The notes under the pieces were generated by a model. It saw nothing but the letters and a program-made list of their open reading frames with translations, did no database searches and was not told where the DNA came from. The position numbers were made by a program, and so were the translations under genes. Shown one piece after another: positions 53,175 through 64,000 of a stretch of DNA of 64,000 nt. Numbering within the stretch: position 1 is the first letter of the stretch; every line of letters starts with the position of its first letter. Source of the DNA: Neurospora crassa OR74A (taxonomy: Eukaryota; Ascomycota; Sordariomycetes; Sordariales; Sordariaceae); assembly GCF_000182925.2 (NCBI RefSeq), contig NC_026503.1, positions 62,001-126,000 of the forward strand, written 5' to 3'.

Positions 53175-56134
53175 ATGGCGACCACCCTCCAGATACACAA
53201 GCCGTATGTGCTAAAGGCCTTGTCGCATCCCCTCGACCGTCCCGACGGACCAGGAAAGCACACTATCGGCGAGGTCTACGGCCAGGTATCAGGGCCCGCC
53301 TCCAAAAAGAGGAAACGCTCCGAGCTCGCCGTTGCCATTGACGGCGACTCGGTCCATCTCTACGATGTCAGTATCCTGCTGTCCGTCTGCCTTTGGTGTC
53401 CGTCGCCGACTAACTCTTGCTTCAGATCCCCTCGGCGCAAGCCATCACGTCCTACCTCGTCCCTCCCCAGGCCTACTTCACCTGCGCCCCCTACTCGCTG
53501 CGATGGAGATCCGCTACTTCCAAGACCGCCTCTCGCTACACCTATGCCTCGACACAAGACTCTCTCTCGGCCAAGAAGGAGATCAAGCTGTTCAAGGACG
53601 TCGTTGCCGAAGCTGGAAACACGACCTCGACCACGGCCACCTACGTCCACCGTTGCGCTAAGCCTGTCGTCCATCTTTCGGCTACCTCAGTACGGACCTC
53701 CAGAGACACCTTGACCAACCAAGATACCCCCGCCCACGATGTCATCGCTGTGGCCGCCGACGGCACTCTGATCAGCCTCGCCGGCGAGACTCTTACCGAA
53801 AAGTGGCAGTCGTCGCCCTCCATCCTCACCCAGGAGCTGCCCTCCAACACTGGCTGCCATGTCGACTTTGTCCAGCCCGCCCTCGCGGCCGATGTCATCG
53901 ATGGCATGTTTGGTGGAAAGAACGAGCTGTTTGGCGTCTTCCAGGAAAAGATTCACCGCCAAGGCTTCAACCCCGACATCCTGGTGCTCGTCACGTCGCC
54001 AGAAAAGTCCGAATCTACACGCCAGAGATACTTGCACATTCTTGCCCTACCAACCGAGAGGGCCTCTCAACAAGCAAACCAGCAGAACGTTATTCCCATC
54101 TTCGCCGCTCCTCTCCCAACCAAGACCGGTGCCGCCAAGTTCCAGCTCGACGTCAGGTCAGGCACTTTGCAGGAGCTGGCCGAGGGCGTCCTTTACACAT
54201 ATGCTTTCAACGGCGGTATCCCCCGTCTCGAGAATAAGCTGGAGGTCCCGGAGATGACCTCCTTCTTGCGCCTATCCAAGACCTCGGTTCTTGCCGCTAC
54301 CGCCGACTCCCTTACCATCTACAACCCCGTCTACCGCTCGCTCCAGGCTACTGCTCCCCTTGAAGCCGGCGAGGGTGCCTCGTGCGAGCTTGTCACCTAT
54401 CTTGCTAGCCGTGAGATCGCGGTTGGCCTTCGCGGAACCTCGTTGATTGCCGTCCAGATTGAAGCCCCCAAGGCCCGTACCAGCAAGCGCCGCGCTGAGG
54501 GCCTCCTCGCAGATTCGATCCGCCGCGGCCTTCCCAGAGCTCAGCCTACTCAGAGACGCGGCCATATCGAGCTTCCTCCTTCAGCTATCCTTGCAGAGGC
54601 TCTCCCTGGCACCATGACGGAGGAGTACCTTGCCCAACTGGCGGCTGATACTGCCAAGGCGGACGACTACCTCAACACCAACAACCTGAAGGGTTTCGAG
54701 GAGCTGCTGGCAGGCCAGTTCAAGATCCAGCTAAAGGCCAAGAAGGAGAAGAAGGAAAACAAGGTTAAGAAGGTCAACAGCACTACCGAAGACAAGACCG
54801 AGACCTTGGACCTTCCCGAGTGGTCCTGGCCCTCCAAGCGCTCCGACTACCCCCAGGTCGACCGTCGCTGGGTCTTTTACGCCATCAGCCGCGTCTTCTC
54901 TTGGACCAGCTCCAGCGAAAACCAAAAGGCCACACATCTCTCCTGCCGCCTTCCCGAGAGCAGCGTGCTCAACTACCTTGTCGACGCTGGCCACCTGACC
55001 ATCTCCAACATCAAGTCCGCCTTCAAGGAAGAGATCTGCGAACTCGGTAACCAAGTCGACAACGTCATCGGCGAGGAGCTTCCGGCCGTCCTTGTCGAAG
55101 TCGACCCAGCAATGGAGCTTCTCGTCGTCTACCTCTCCTCCACTCAGACCTCTCCCTCCGAGCTCGTAACATCCATCAAGCTCATCCTCAGCAGCCTTGA
55201 CTTGCTCAACAGCGCCAGTGCTCCCAAGCTGCAAGAGCTGGTCCTCCGTCCCTCTCCCAACGCCACCACGACGTCCTCCGAGGCCGACAAGCAGCCCGAG
55301 GACACCGAGATGACCGACGATGACGCCGCCATCACCAAGCAACTCGACCAAGCCGAGCAAGAGCTCCAGCTCACCGAGTACCTCGCCGCCACCACCTCCT
55401 CGCGCTATCCCCTCCGCGCGCGTGGCCTCTCCGCCGCCTTCTCCAAGCTTTCTGCCTGCCCCTCCCTCCCCACCGTCCAGACCCTCCGCCGTCTGCTGAC
55501 AACAGAGGAGATTGTTTGCCTCATGAACGTGCTTCGCAACGAGATGATCAAAGACGGCTGGACCACCAGCTACGTGGCCGACGAGTTGCCCGAAGAAGAG
55601 CAGGAAGCGCCGCCCGATGGCTCCATCAAGCTCATTGCCGATTTGTTGAGCAGGTGCATCGACGCCGTTGGCCTAGGCGGCTGGATGGGCTTCGATGCTG
55701 TCTTGGCCTCGTGGGGCAGCCAGCAAGACGCCGCCGAGTTCTTCAACTACTTCCAGAATGAGGTCAGCGTGGCGCTGGAGGGCCTCAATGAAACTGTCAG
55801 GCTCCAGGGCATGATTGGCGAAGCTACCAACTACGCCAAGAGGGCGAACACGTTGCTTAGTGCTGCTGCTAAGCCCAAGGCCTCTTCAGACGGCGAAGGT
55901 ACCGCAGTCGTGCAGCTGTCGGCGGGTCCTCTCCCGCTGGGCCTCAAGACGGAGGAAAAGATTGGTTTGGAGAGAGTGCGTGGTGGTGGAGAAATTGTGC
56001 AGAGGAGCATGAGGCAGATCGGTATGTTTGTGAGCAAGAAGAGGAGAGGGTATGAGGTGCACAGGATTTCGGAGGAGGGCTTGCTGAGCAAGGGGAGTGG
56101 ACGGCCTAGTTTGGTTGTTCAGGAGGCACTTTGA
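53175..56134 (+). CDS. utp8: U3 snoRNP / t-UTP subunit Utp8
   Basis: Two exons, 53,175-53,366 and 53,426-56,134, give 966 aa. The 59-bp intron (GTCAGT donor, GACTAAC branch, TTCAG) is phase 0 and joins SVHLYD to IPSAQAITSYLVPPQ, a block typical of the Utp8 N-terminal beta-propeller. The start ATG lies in a strong context (AACCATGGCG). The propeller runs to about residue 340; a Lys-rich segment (KAKKEKKENKVKKVN, about 498-515) separates it from a helical C-terminal half rich in Glu/Ala/Leu. In yeast Utp8 belongs to the t-UTP subcomplex that couples rDNA transcription to 18S pre-rRNA processing in the nucleolus and also assists tRNA export. Assignment rests on overall pattern recognition; single-copy housekeeping codon use agrees. 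Confidence 0.82.
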
Positions 56135-57717
56135 GTATGGGGACAAGAAGCGTTGAAAAGTAGGGGTATACAATAGATGCTGCTTGTGATAGATAATAGG
56201 ATGGATGGGTTGTTTGTGAAAGAAAGAGCGTGTGTACCAGATCTGGATGTGGTGAGCACGAGACTGGGTAGGTTTCTGAGTGTCACTTGTAGAACAGAAC
56301 CAAAACAAGGGAGGAATGTCAAGAGCAACATGGAAGGGAAAGTCATTGCGATACCCGATGGAAAGGGAAGAAGTATAGATATCAGATACCGTACTACAGT
56401 AACAACTGGAATGGGCTTTTATTCAATCGGCCAAACCCCTCTCGAACCACGACCGTGACCGTGAATTCGAAGACACCATTGCCCTAGCCCCCTCCCTCTT
56501 TAATGCCTCCTTTCACAAGCCCTCAAAGACTTGAACCTGTTGACCGAAAGCCTTTCTCTCTCCCATCACGGTGTGAAAAGAGCAGGAGGTCGGGATTGGT
56601 GATTCACCGGAGCAGCGAAGGTGCCATGGGCCTATTTTGTCCAAACCCACAGAGCCAGCATGAAAACTTCGCACGGGTAGTCTGTCTAACTCTTACTGTG
56701 TGTAACAACCACGAAAATGCCCGCAAAGATAGAACATTTCGCATTTCGCACTCTCTTATCCACCCCTTTTCTTTCTTTTTTTTTTCTTCCCTCCGGGTCA
56801 GGTAACGAGACCATTCACACGAAAAGTACCAGGACCTACGCCACCTCACTTACCTACCCACCCGGGGCTCTACCTAGAAGTACCCTGTCCGGGCCTCCTA
56901 CAAACTGCCAACGGTTGAATAAGGTAACATTGTCTCCGGACTCCGGTGCCGTCAGTAGAAGTAAGTACACGTGGTGTAGGGTGCAAGCCGGAGGTATGTG
57001 GAGTACTATGGAGTAAAATATGTAATCCACCGGACCCGGGACCGGCACGGAGATCACGGGGACCATGGGCGAGTACATCGATCTCCCCTTTGCCGCTGGC
57101 AACTCCCGTCGCCTACACAAAACAGGATCAAGAAGGCCAGTCGCCCACTTGAGTAATCTGCCTCTGGAAATTCGGGTACTGTACCTCGCTACCCTAGCTA
57201 CCTCTACCCTACACTATACCGATGAAGTGGTCGCTAACACGAATATTCAGCTGCCCAAAAGCGACCCGTCTACTTACAATCAGAAAAGGCATCCAAACGG
57301 GTGTCAAATTATCTCCATGTGATTGGTATCGGAGATTTCTTGGAAACGATAATTCTTTTCACTGGCTTTTTTGGGCGGTGTTATTATGGATGTAGGATCC
57401 TTGTCGTCCAAGGACATGGAGCAAATTAGCCACGCGTGCTAGTGTTGAGCTGAACAGCCGCAAATCAATAGTGCGTGCTTCCCGTTCCAATAGTGGCGAC
57501 GTCCTGGGAAATTGTAGATGTTCTAGGCCAGAACGTTCACGGTGGGTTTCCTTCTTAACTTGTCATCTACATATACCAATGGAGGTTCGCGCAAGTTCAT
57601 TGTGTGTTGTGACTACCTGCCCTCACTCCTACCAGACCTCAGTCGCTCCTTACCTACCTATATTTCTCGCCCATTATCTGTCATTCCAGTCGTTACCTAC
57701 ATTCGTCTATTGTAAGA
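56135..57717. other. Intergenic
   Basis: No gene is supported. T-rich run near 56,768-56,787; TACC repeats near 56,850-56,875. An 85-codon frame at 57,065-57,322 contains a LSNLPLEIRVLYL segment resembling the start of an F-box-like fungal domain, but it stops too soon; it may be a fragment. Confidence 0.45.
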
Positions 57718-59093
57718 ATGAAGTTCGCTGGGCATCATGGAGTGTTGCCCGTCTTGGTTGGGGTTGCGGCGGCATCAAGATGTAAACCTCATCCTCCTTC
57801 GTCTTCTACCTTGATCACCACCCCGACTATCAGCTCAGTTCCGGTCAGCTCGGTTCCGGTCAGCTCGGTTCCGGTCAGCTCGGTTCCGGTCAGCTCTGTC
57901 TTGATCAGCTCAGCTCCGGCCAGCTCTGTCCTGTCCAGCTCATCGATTCTCTCCAGCTCGATCCCCTCCAGCTCGTTGGCTGCTACGTGCGGCGGCGCTC
58001 AGTGTCTTGCCGCCATCACCGCAGTCTCTAGTATTGGCGATGCCTTTTGCTCATCATGGCTATCCTGGACTCCTGCCACCACCGTCGTCACCGAAGTAGA
58101 AACGGTCACTTCGACCCACACCAACTTGGAGACCGTAACGGCTGTGGTTACCTTGACGACGGCAACAGTCACCGAGTAAGTCCCGACTCTTGTATTTTGT
58201 GACCCTATTCTTTGCGCACGTGCACTCCTCTCTCTGATTACCTGTAACTGACTTTAATCAAGAACCGCTGGCACGACCACCCTGTTCCAAAAGCGCCGCC
58301 AGCTGCCCTCCGCCGATCCAGCCGAGTCCATCTTCTCCGAATGCGATTCCGCCTCGGCGAGTGTTAGCAGCGCCTGCAGCTGCCATCTCGCTGGGTCTAC
58401 TACCTCGACCGTGACTGTCACCGAAACAACCACCTCGACTGAGATTCCCGAGTACACTGTGCGTGCCACCTCCCGTCTCTCTCCTCTTACATGAATCCAC
58501 ACAGCGTGCATACTAACATAATATGCAAGGGCACCCTGACCACGACCGAAACCACCAACGTGATCCAAACCGTCTCTGCCGAAGCCACCCGCGTCGTCCC
58601 CGCGCAGCCCATCCTCAACTCGGGCCTCGAGTCCTACCTTACAACCGGGAACATCTCACCCTGGACCGACACCGTGTCCACCACGGGCGGCACGTTGCAG
58701 ATCATCAACGGCGTGAACCCATGCGTGAGCGCCGGCGACTGCGCCGGCGGGCAGGTCGTCATCCGCGTCTACCCCCCGACGATTGGCGGCTACACGGCCA
58801 TTCGGCAGACATTCCTCGCCCGTCCCAACACGTCCTACAATCTCAGCTTCATGTACCGCTGCCTCAACTACAACAACGTTGCCTACATGAGCGTCTGGTA
58901 CGCCGGCCAGCTTGTGCCCAACGGCAATGTGCAGTGCAATACCCCCGGCTCGGCGTTCGCACGTCCCAGAGTGGGCCCATTTACGACGGATGAGACGGGC
59001 GTGGGAGAGATCGAGGTCAGGTTCCATAACCCCGGTGGGTTGCTTTACTTGTACATGTACGCGGATGCGTTTGAGGCGACCGTGGCTGTGTAG
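57718..59093 (+). CDS. Secreted Ser/Thr-rich protein with CBM/CenC-like C-terminal domain
   Basis: Three exons, 57,718-58,175, 58,263-58,458 and 58,530-59,093, encode 405 aa. Introns are 87 bp (GTAAGT, CTGAC branch, AAG) and 71 bp (GTGCGT, TACTAAC branch, AAG); the first rejoins a split Glu codon, the second is phase 0. The N-terminus MKFAGHHGVLPVLVGVAAASRC is a signal peptide. A tandem SVPVS repeat (57,832-57,896) lies in a heavily O-glycosylation-prone Ser/Thr region, with a TVTE/VTET spacer further on. The C-terminal 170 residues (from about 235: LNSGLESYLTTGNISPW ... EIEVRFHNPGG) resemble a jelly-roll carbohydrate-binding module of the CenC kind. There is no catalytic domain. Likely a cell-wall or extracellular polysaccharide-binding protein. 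Confidence 0.82.
57832..57896 (+). repeat. 15-bp coding minisatellite (GGTTCCGGTCAGCTC)
   Basis: Four near-identical tandem copies encoding Val-Pro-Val-Ser-Ser units, followed by diverged copies to about 57,975. The near identity suggests recent expansion in the Ser-rich region of the secreted protein. Confidence 0.85.
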
Positions 59094-62000
59094 AGGTAGG
59101 TGGTGAAGTTGCAGGGGTTCGGGTCTGGTGTAAATAAATGTCCATTACCTAGAGGTAGTGTCTATACACTGGAGGTTTGTGCTCTTTGGAGGTAAATGTG
59201 AGAAACTTGAAGTGGTGTATTCTTCTCCTGTATAGATGTAGTTGGGGGATTATACCCCGGCTAGACTAGTGTAGACGTGGTGTTAGTAATTTAGTGTAGA
59301 CACAAGGGCAACCTTTGTATACCTCTACAATTTCAACAGAAGCTGACCAACGGAAACAAATGGCATGGTCGAGGACACCAGAACAGATGTTGTGTAGGAG
59401 CGCACTCAGATGCAGATCTTGAGGCAGGTACGAGCTTATTCTGGACGTAGGACGATTTCAGAAATATATTGACGTCTTTGACCCTCAAAAACACGGCCTG
59501 AGGGAGAGCAGGGTGGTGATAGAGCTCTCAATATGACTTGCGAAGAAGTTGTACGTTTACAACAGAAGCAGAGTCAGAGTGTCCTTGTAGCATTCGACAT
59601 TGAAGGATCGGGGAAAAAAGACCATCGATGTTCTGTGTAACATCTCATTGGTCAGCCCTAGTTGTGGACCCACAGACAGCGCCCTCAGTGTCTCTCTATC
59701 GAATCCGATGGACGGCAAGATCAAGCTCACATGCTGGACATCAGATGAGCCTGATGAGGCAGAGGAGGACGGGAAGAGCTAGGCTGCCCGCTGAGAAAAG
59801 AGGAGAGTCATTGGATTCGGAAGAGGAACTGGACCCAGAGGTTAGTGATCATCGGGCCAGAGCTGCAACACATCAAGACTATGCGCATGAAATGATGAGT
59901 GAAAGAGTCCATAGGTAAAAAGTGGTAAAGGAGAAAAGCATACCTATTGGCAAACGCGAGTTAATCAAAAAAGACAAAAAGAACATACAACACCTGGGAT
60001 TCGCTGGTCGTCACCGACCCAACTACTAGTCAGGCCCTCACTGGCTTATCTATGGGAGAGCGGACGGGATCCCGAGTTTTCCAGTGGGTATGGTCGTATG
60101 TGATATAGAAGGTTGTAAGTTGCGTTCATATTGGAGGTCTGAGAGGAGCAACAAGGAGATGATGCTCTGTTGGTCGGGGGAATGTCGTCCGATTTCCATA
60201 GGGAGACCTTCAGTTCCACTGTTAATCGCATGCCTACAGCAAGTACCTAGGTCCGATCGATGGATAGTCAAGCTATGGTAATTCAGTTTCGTCTCAACTG
60301 CACTTGTAGGGCAATTCACCTCTTCTAGTACTCTTGAATGTTCAATCATTTCAACCTCTACACTTGGCAGAATACTTGTACCTAGATCAGGCGCATTTCA
60401 TTGACACGATTGTCACTGACCATGTTGCGTCGGCAAAAGAAATACCCCTAACACGGCGCACCAACGATTGCTAAGCATTGTTGATATCAAGTGCCAGCGC
60501 AAAAGGGTATCAATCGATCTGATAATGTCAGGAAAATCCAAGGTCACACCCCAAAAAAAAGAAAAAAAAAGTGTTGGGGATTTTTCCTTGCAGCGAAGAA
60601 GGAAGTTGGGTTGGGAGAGTTGCAGCCAGTGGCACTTTGGCTGACCCCACTTGGCATTGTTGTCGTGCTAGCTTCGCAACTGTGGTTCGTTTCAGGGTTG
60701 CATGTGAAATCGTCCGTCTTCGGAAGCTCGTTGATTTTTTTTTTTTTTTTTTTCTTTTTGGTTTAAAGGTTGCCGGTCCACGCGGTGAACATAGACTAGG
60801 GTACATAAAGCGAATGTCTCACAATCAAGCCACAAAGCGGGCTTTGATACCTATGTACACATGGAAGGTCGGTCTGAAGACCGAGTGCCCTGGAATGGCA
60901 GTGGAAGTGTTCCGTGGTTTGATCTGCTTCCACTTGCGAAGTGGACCTAAGCGAGCCGGTGGATCCTAGGTCTTGCTCCAGATACCTACCCCCGTCTGCC
61001 TGCCTGCCTGCCCCTGCCCCTCGAGTTGCCTGCCCGCTGCCCCCCCCCCCCCCCCCCCCCCCCCAAAGTCGATGCGGATCTGGCCGATGAAGAATGTCAA
61101 ATTGCAAGCAGACACGACGCTAAGACCCTTTGTGCATGGACTAGGCAGGGGCTGCCATTTCCCATTGGTGCGAATTTGGGCGGTGAAAAGTCTGGGGCAG
61201 GCAAGGGCAAGGCCACCAAATTTGGAAACCGAGTTTTTCTTGTTTTGGGAATTGATGGTCGCCCGACTCGAGAGGGTTTGAGACAACTTGTGAGCCGAAG
61301 CTGACGGCTCAACGGTGCTGCAGAATATCCGGGGAAGAGCTGAAAGATGGATATGTACTTAGGAGTGTAGCGTACATGTAAAGTCCAAACGGAATTGGAG
61401 CTCGAGGAGAAAGAAGGGGAAAGGAATGCTTCTATGGAAGAAAGGTACAAAGTCCCAGCGAAGAAGAACTGCTCACCGCGCCATGGTTCGTTCGCTGGCA
61501 TCCTCCAGGAAAAAAATAGAAAAGCCAAACCGACTTTCAAAAAGGCCGATCTGCAGAACCCCTATCAGATTAGGCGCAAAGAGGATGAGCAACCCAAGGA
61601 AAAGTCTGGCCACTCCATTGGTTCCCCGCCAGTTGTCAACCCTTCACTTCACCTCTCGCCTCGCAACCGACATGGATCTTGTGCTTTCAATCCTCAATCC
61701 TCACCGCAGTGTGAAGTCCGTCCTTCTACTTGTACACTACCGGTGAACCACTATCAGACCAACAGATCTAAAATCACAAGCATTTCGTTTCCCCCTTCGT
61801 CTCCTATTGGTATCTTCGTCTCCCTTTTTTTCTTGTTTTTGCCATACCCATTGGTCTCCTCCCCAGTCGAACTTCAAACCGCTCACCCCTCTCCTCGTTC
61901 CAGCCCGTCCTCTCCCGAATCTGGATCCTCCTGCCCGAACCCGCTCGTTTCGCTTTCGCTGGTGACGGTTGGTCAGTGTCAAAGATAAACCGCGCTAAGC

Positions 62001-62686
62001 ATTTTCGCCTTGTGGATACCGTCTCCCAAACTGTCCCTGGGCCTGGGGGGCCCCTGAGGAGCCACCTATGTTACCCCCCCTTGCGAGTGAGGGGAAGGTC
62101 AAGCCAAGGACCCCAGGTATGGAGACCAAGAGATAAAAGAATAAAGCAAAAAAATAATTAGAAAAATCAAAAGTAAAGAAGGAAGAGAGGGCAATAAACA
62201 CTCCAACGAATGCGCACATGGGACAAAAAAAAGGGAGACGGGCAAAAAAAGGAGCGCCGAACGATATCGGGGCCGTGCAGGGTTGAAGACGGTACAAAAA
62301 AAGAGAGAAGAAAGGAGCTAGCGCAATGCCTGTTGTCTGGACAAGGTCCAGTACACACTAGGGGACGCAGCTTGCTTGCTGATTAGATAGACTAGCTCAC
62401 GCAGATAGAAGGAGACCCCATAACTTTTTTTTTCCCATCCCATCCCGTCCACCACCCTTTTGGCCGTCCCGTCCCGTCCCCGACTCCCTCTTCCTTTTTT
62501 TTCTTTTCTTTCTTTTCTCCCGAGCCTCTTCGTTTTCCTCCCATCACCAATTTCTTTTTCTGAAAGAGGTGTGTCGAGTGTGAGTTGAACCTCAGGTCTT
62601 CTTCCACACTACCTCTACCCTCCTCTTCCTACCCTCTTTCTTCACTTCTTGGATATCCTCAAGAAATATCACCACACCCAACAAAC
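59094..62686. other. Long intergenic gap upstream of the desaturase
   Basis: About 3.6 kb. It contains a 19-T run (60,735-60,753), a 25-C run (61,040-61,064) and CT-rich sequence just before the desaturase (62,420-62,680), probably its promoter and 5' leader. A 197-codon frame at 61,395-61,988 has no recognisable features and is not accepted. No tRNA or other RNA gene was recognised. Confidence 0.5.
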
Positions 62687-64000
62687 ATGACGGTCACCAC
62701 CCGCAGCCACAAGGCCGCGGCCGCCACCGAGCCCGAGGTTGTCAGCACCGGCGTTGACGCCGTCTCTGCTGCTGCTCCCTCCTCCTCCTCCTCCTCTTCC
62801 AGCCAAAAGTCGGCCGAGCCCATCGAATACCCCGACATCAAGACCATCCGCGACGCCATCCCCGACCACTGCTTCCGCCCGCGCGTCTGGATCTCCATGG
62901 CCTACTTCATCCGCGACTTCGCCATGGCCTTTGGCCTCGGCTACCTCGCCTGGCAGTACATCCCCCTGATCGCCTCCACCCCGCTCCGCTACGGCGCCTG
63001 GGCTCTGTACGGCTACCTCCAGGGTCTCGTCTGCACGGGCATCTGGATTCTGGCGCACGAGTGCGGCCACGGCGCCTTCTCGAGGCACACGTGGTTCAAC
63101 AACGTCATGGGGTGGATTGGCCACTCCTTCCTCTTGGTCCCTTACTTCAGCTGGAAGTTCAGCCACCATCGCCACCATCGCTTCACCGGCCACATGGAGA
63201 AGGACATGGCGTTTGTGCCTGCCACCGAGGCTGATCGCAACCAGAGGAAGCTGGCCAACTTGTACATGGACAAGGAGACGGCCGAGATGTTTGAGGATGT
63301 GCCCATTGTCCAGCTCGTCAAGCTCATCGCCCACCAGCTGGCCGGCTGGCAGATGTACCTCCTCTTCAACGTCTCCGCCGGTAAGGGCAGCAAGCAGTGG
63401 GAGACTGGCAAGGGCGGCATGGGCTGGTTGAGGGTTAGCCACTTTGAGCCTTCCTCTGCTGTGTTCCGCAACTCCGAGGCCATCTACATTGCCCTGTCCG
63501 ATCTTGGTCTCATGATCATGGGCTATATCCTCTACCAGGCCGCGCAGGTTGTTGGCTGGCAGATGGTAGGTCTGCTGTACTTCCAGCAGTACTTCTGGGT
63601 TCACCATTGGTTGGGTAAGTTGTCTCTCGCCCATTTCGCCTCTGTCTGGTGGTTCTTGTGATCTTTGTGGAATTAGCGCACTAACTCTCGCTCCCTCTCA
63701 AAACAGTCGCCATCACTTACCTCCACCACACCCACGAGGAAGTCCACCACTTTGACGCCGACTCGTGGACCTTCGTCAAGGGCGCTCTCGCCACCGTCGA
63801 CCGCGATTTTGGCTTCATTGGCAAGCACCTCTTCCACAACATTATCGACCACCACGTCGTCCACCACTTGTTCCCGTAAGTCTTCAGATCAGATATCCCT
63901 GCTATTTTCTCATTTAAAACCATCCCCTCAATGTCCCTCGCTAACGCCCCAAATCCTGCACAGTCGCATCCCCTTCTACTACGCCGAAGAAGCCACCAAC
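62687..64000 (+). CDS. fad3: Omega-3 (delta-15) fatty acid desaturase, 3' end beyond window
   Basis: Membrane-bound desaturase that inserts a double bond into linoleoyl chains to make alpha-linolenate in the ER. Exons 62,687-63,614, 63,707-63,875 and 63,964 onward give 378 residues in the window. Introns are 92 bp (GTAAGT, CTAAC branch, CAG) and 88 bp (GTAAGT...CAG), rejoining split Val and Pro codons. The three di-iron His boxes are present: HECGH (124-128), HHRHH (160-164) and HVVHH in exon 2. Hydrophobic segments surround them. The overall sequence matches my memory of the Neurospora delta-15 enzyme and the Fusarium Fm1 type; the closely related delta-12 oleate desaturase is the main alternative. 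A poly-Ser run lies near residues 43-50. Confidence 0.9.

Noticed and set aside
54731-55360. 209-codon Leu/Gly-rich frame on the minus strand
   Set aside because: Antisense shadow of utp8.
57065-57322. 85-codon frame with LSNLPLEIRVLYL
   Set aside because: Resembles the start of a fungal F-box-like domain but stops too early and no continuing exon was found; at best a fragment.
61395-61988. 197-codon frame on the + strand upstream of the desaturase
   Set aside because: No domain, no plausible splice structure, overlaps other random frames.
62669-63634. 321-codon frame on the minus strand
   Set aside because: Antisense shadow of the desaturase caused by GC-rich third positions.

Overview
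This is a filamentous-ascomycete genomic window, most likely Neurospora or a close relative in the Sordariales. Four things point there: a 15.8-kb AT-rich block of transposon relics carrying the CA-to-TA / TG-to-TA signature of repeat-induced point mutation (RIP); short introns (48-149 bp) with GTRNGT donors and CTRAC branch sites; dispersed TACC/GGTA microsatellites in nearly every intergenic gap; and an omega-3 desaturase at the right edge whose protein I recognise as very close to the known Neurospora enzyme.

Layout. 1-4,760 is a RIP-mutated Helitron on the + strand (Rep-type N domain, then a Pif1-like helicase). 4,760-5,792 is more degenerate DNA. 5,793-15,186 is a full-length, inactivated Ty3/Gypsy chromovirus. 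It has two 340-bp LTRs, a perfect 5-bp target duplication (GAAAG), RIP-broken gag and pol with a chromodomain, and an unusual 3.2-kb spacer holding a seven-copy repeat and an 84-A tract. It sits inside an older minus-strand reading frame that resumes on either side. Base composition changes abruptly near 15.8 kb at a triple 29-bp repeat.

From 16.7 kb on there are 14 genes. In order: a small membrane protein (DUF7719-like); a secreted chitin/polysaccharide deacetylase; an alpha/beta hydrolase; a MOSC-domain protein; a GH71 alpha-1,3-glucanase with Cys-motif repeats and a hydrophobic C-terminal module; a secreted orphan; a secreted Ser-rich protein with the same Cys motif; an unrecognised 544-aa protein; a four-BRCT Dpb11/Rad4/TopBP1 homologue; a DUF8035-like protein with an Arg-Asp tail; the PCNA unloader Elg1; the rRNA-processing factor Utp8; a secreted Ser/Thr-rich protein with a carbohydrate-binding-like C-terminus; and the desaturase, cut by the window end. 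Most gene models were rebuilt by joining exons at splice sites that keep the frame.

Three functional themes appear. The 18-34 kb and 57-59 kb regions encode secreted proteins aimed at wall polysaccharides. The 38-56 kb region holds housekeeping nuclear genes (replication-stress scaffold, PCNA unloader, nucleolar factor). The left 15.8 kb is silenced transposon DNA. The most interesting candidate for something undescribed is the 24.0-33.9 kb group: a GH71 enzyme fused to Cys repeats and a membrane-active-looking tail, next to two secreted orphans, one sharing the Cys motif. Family assignments come from sequence recognition only; no searches were run.
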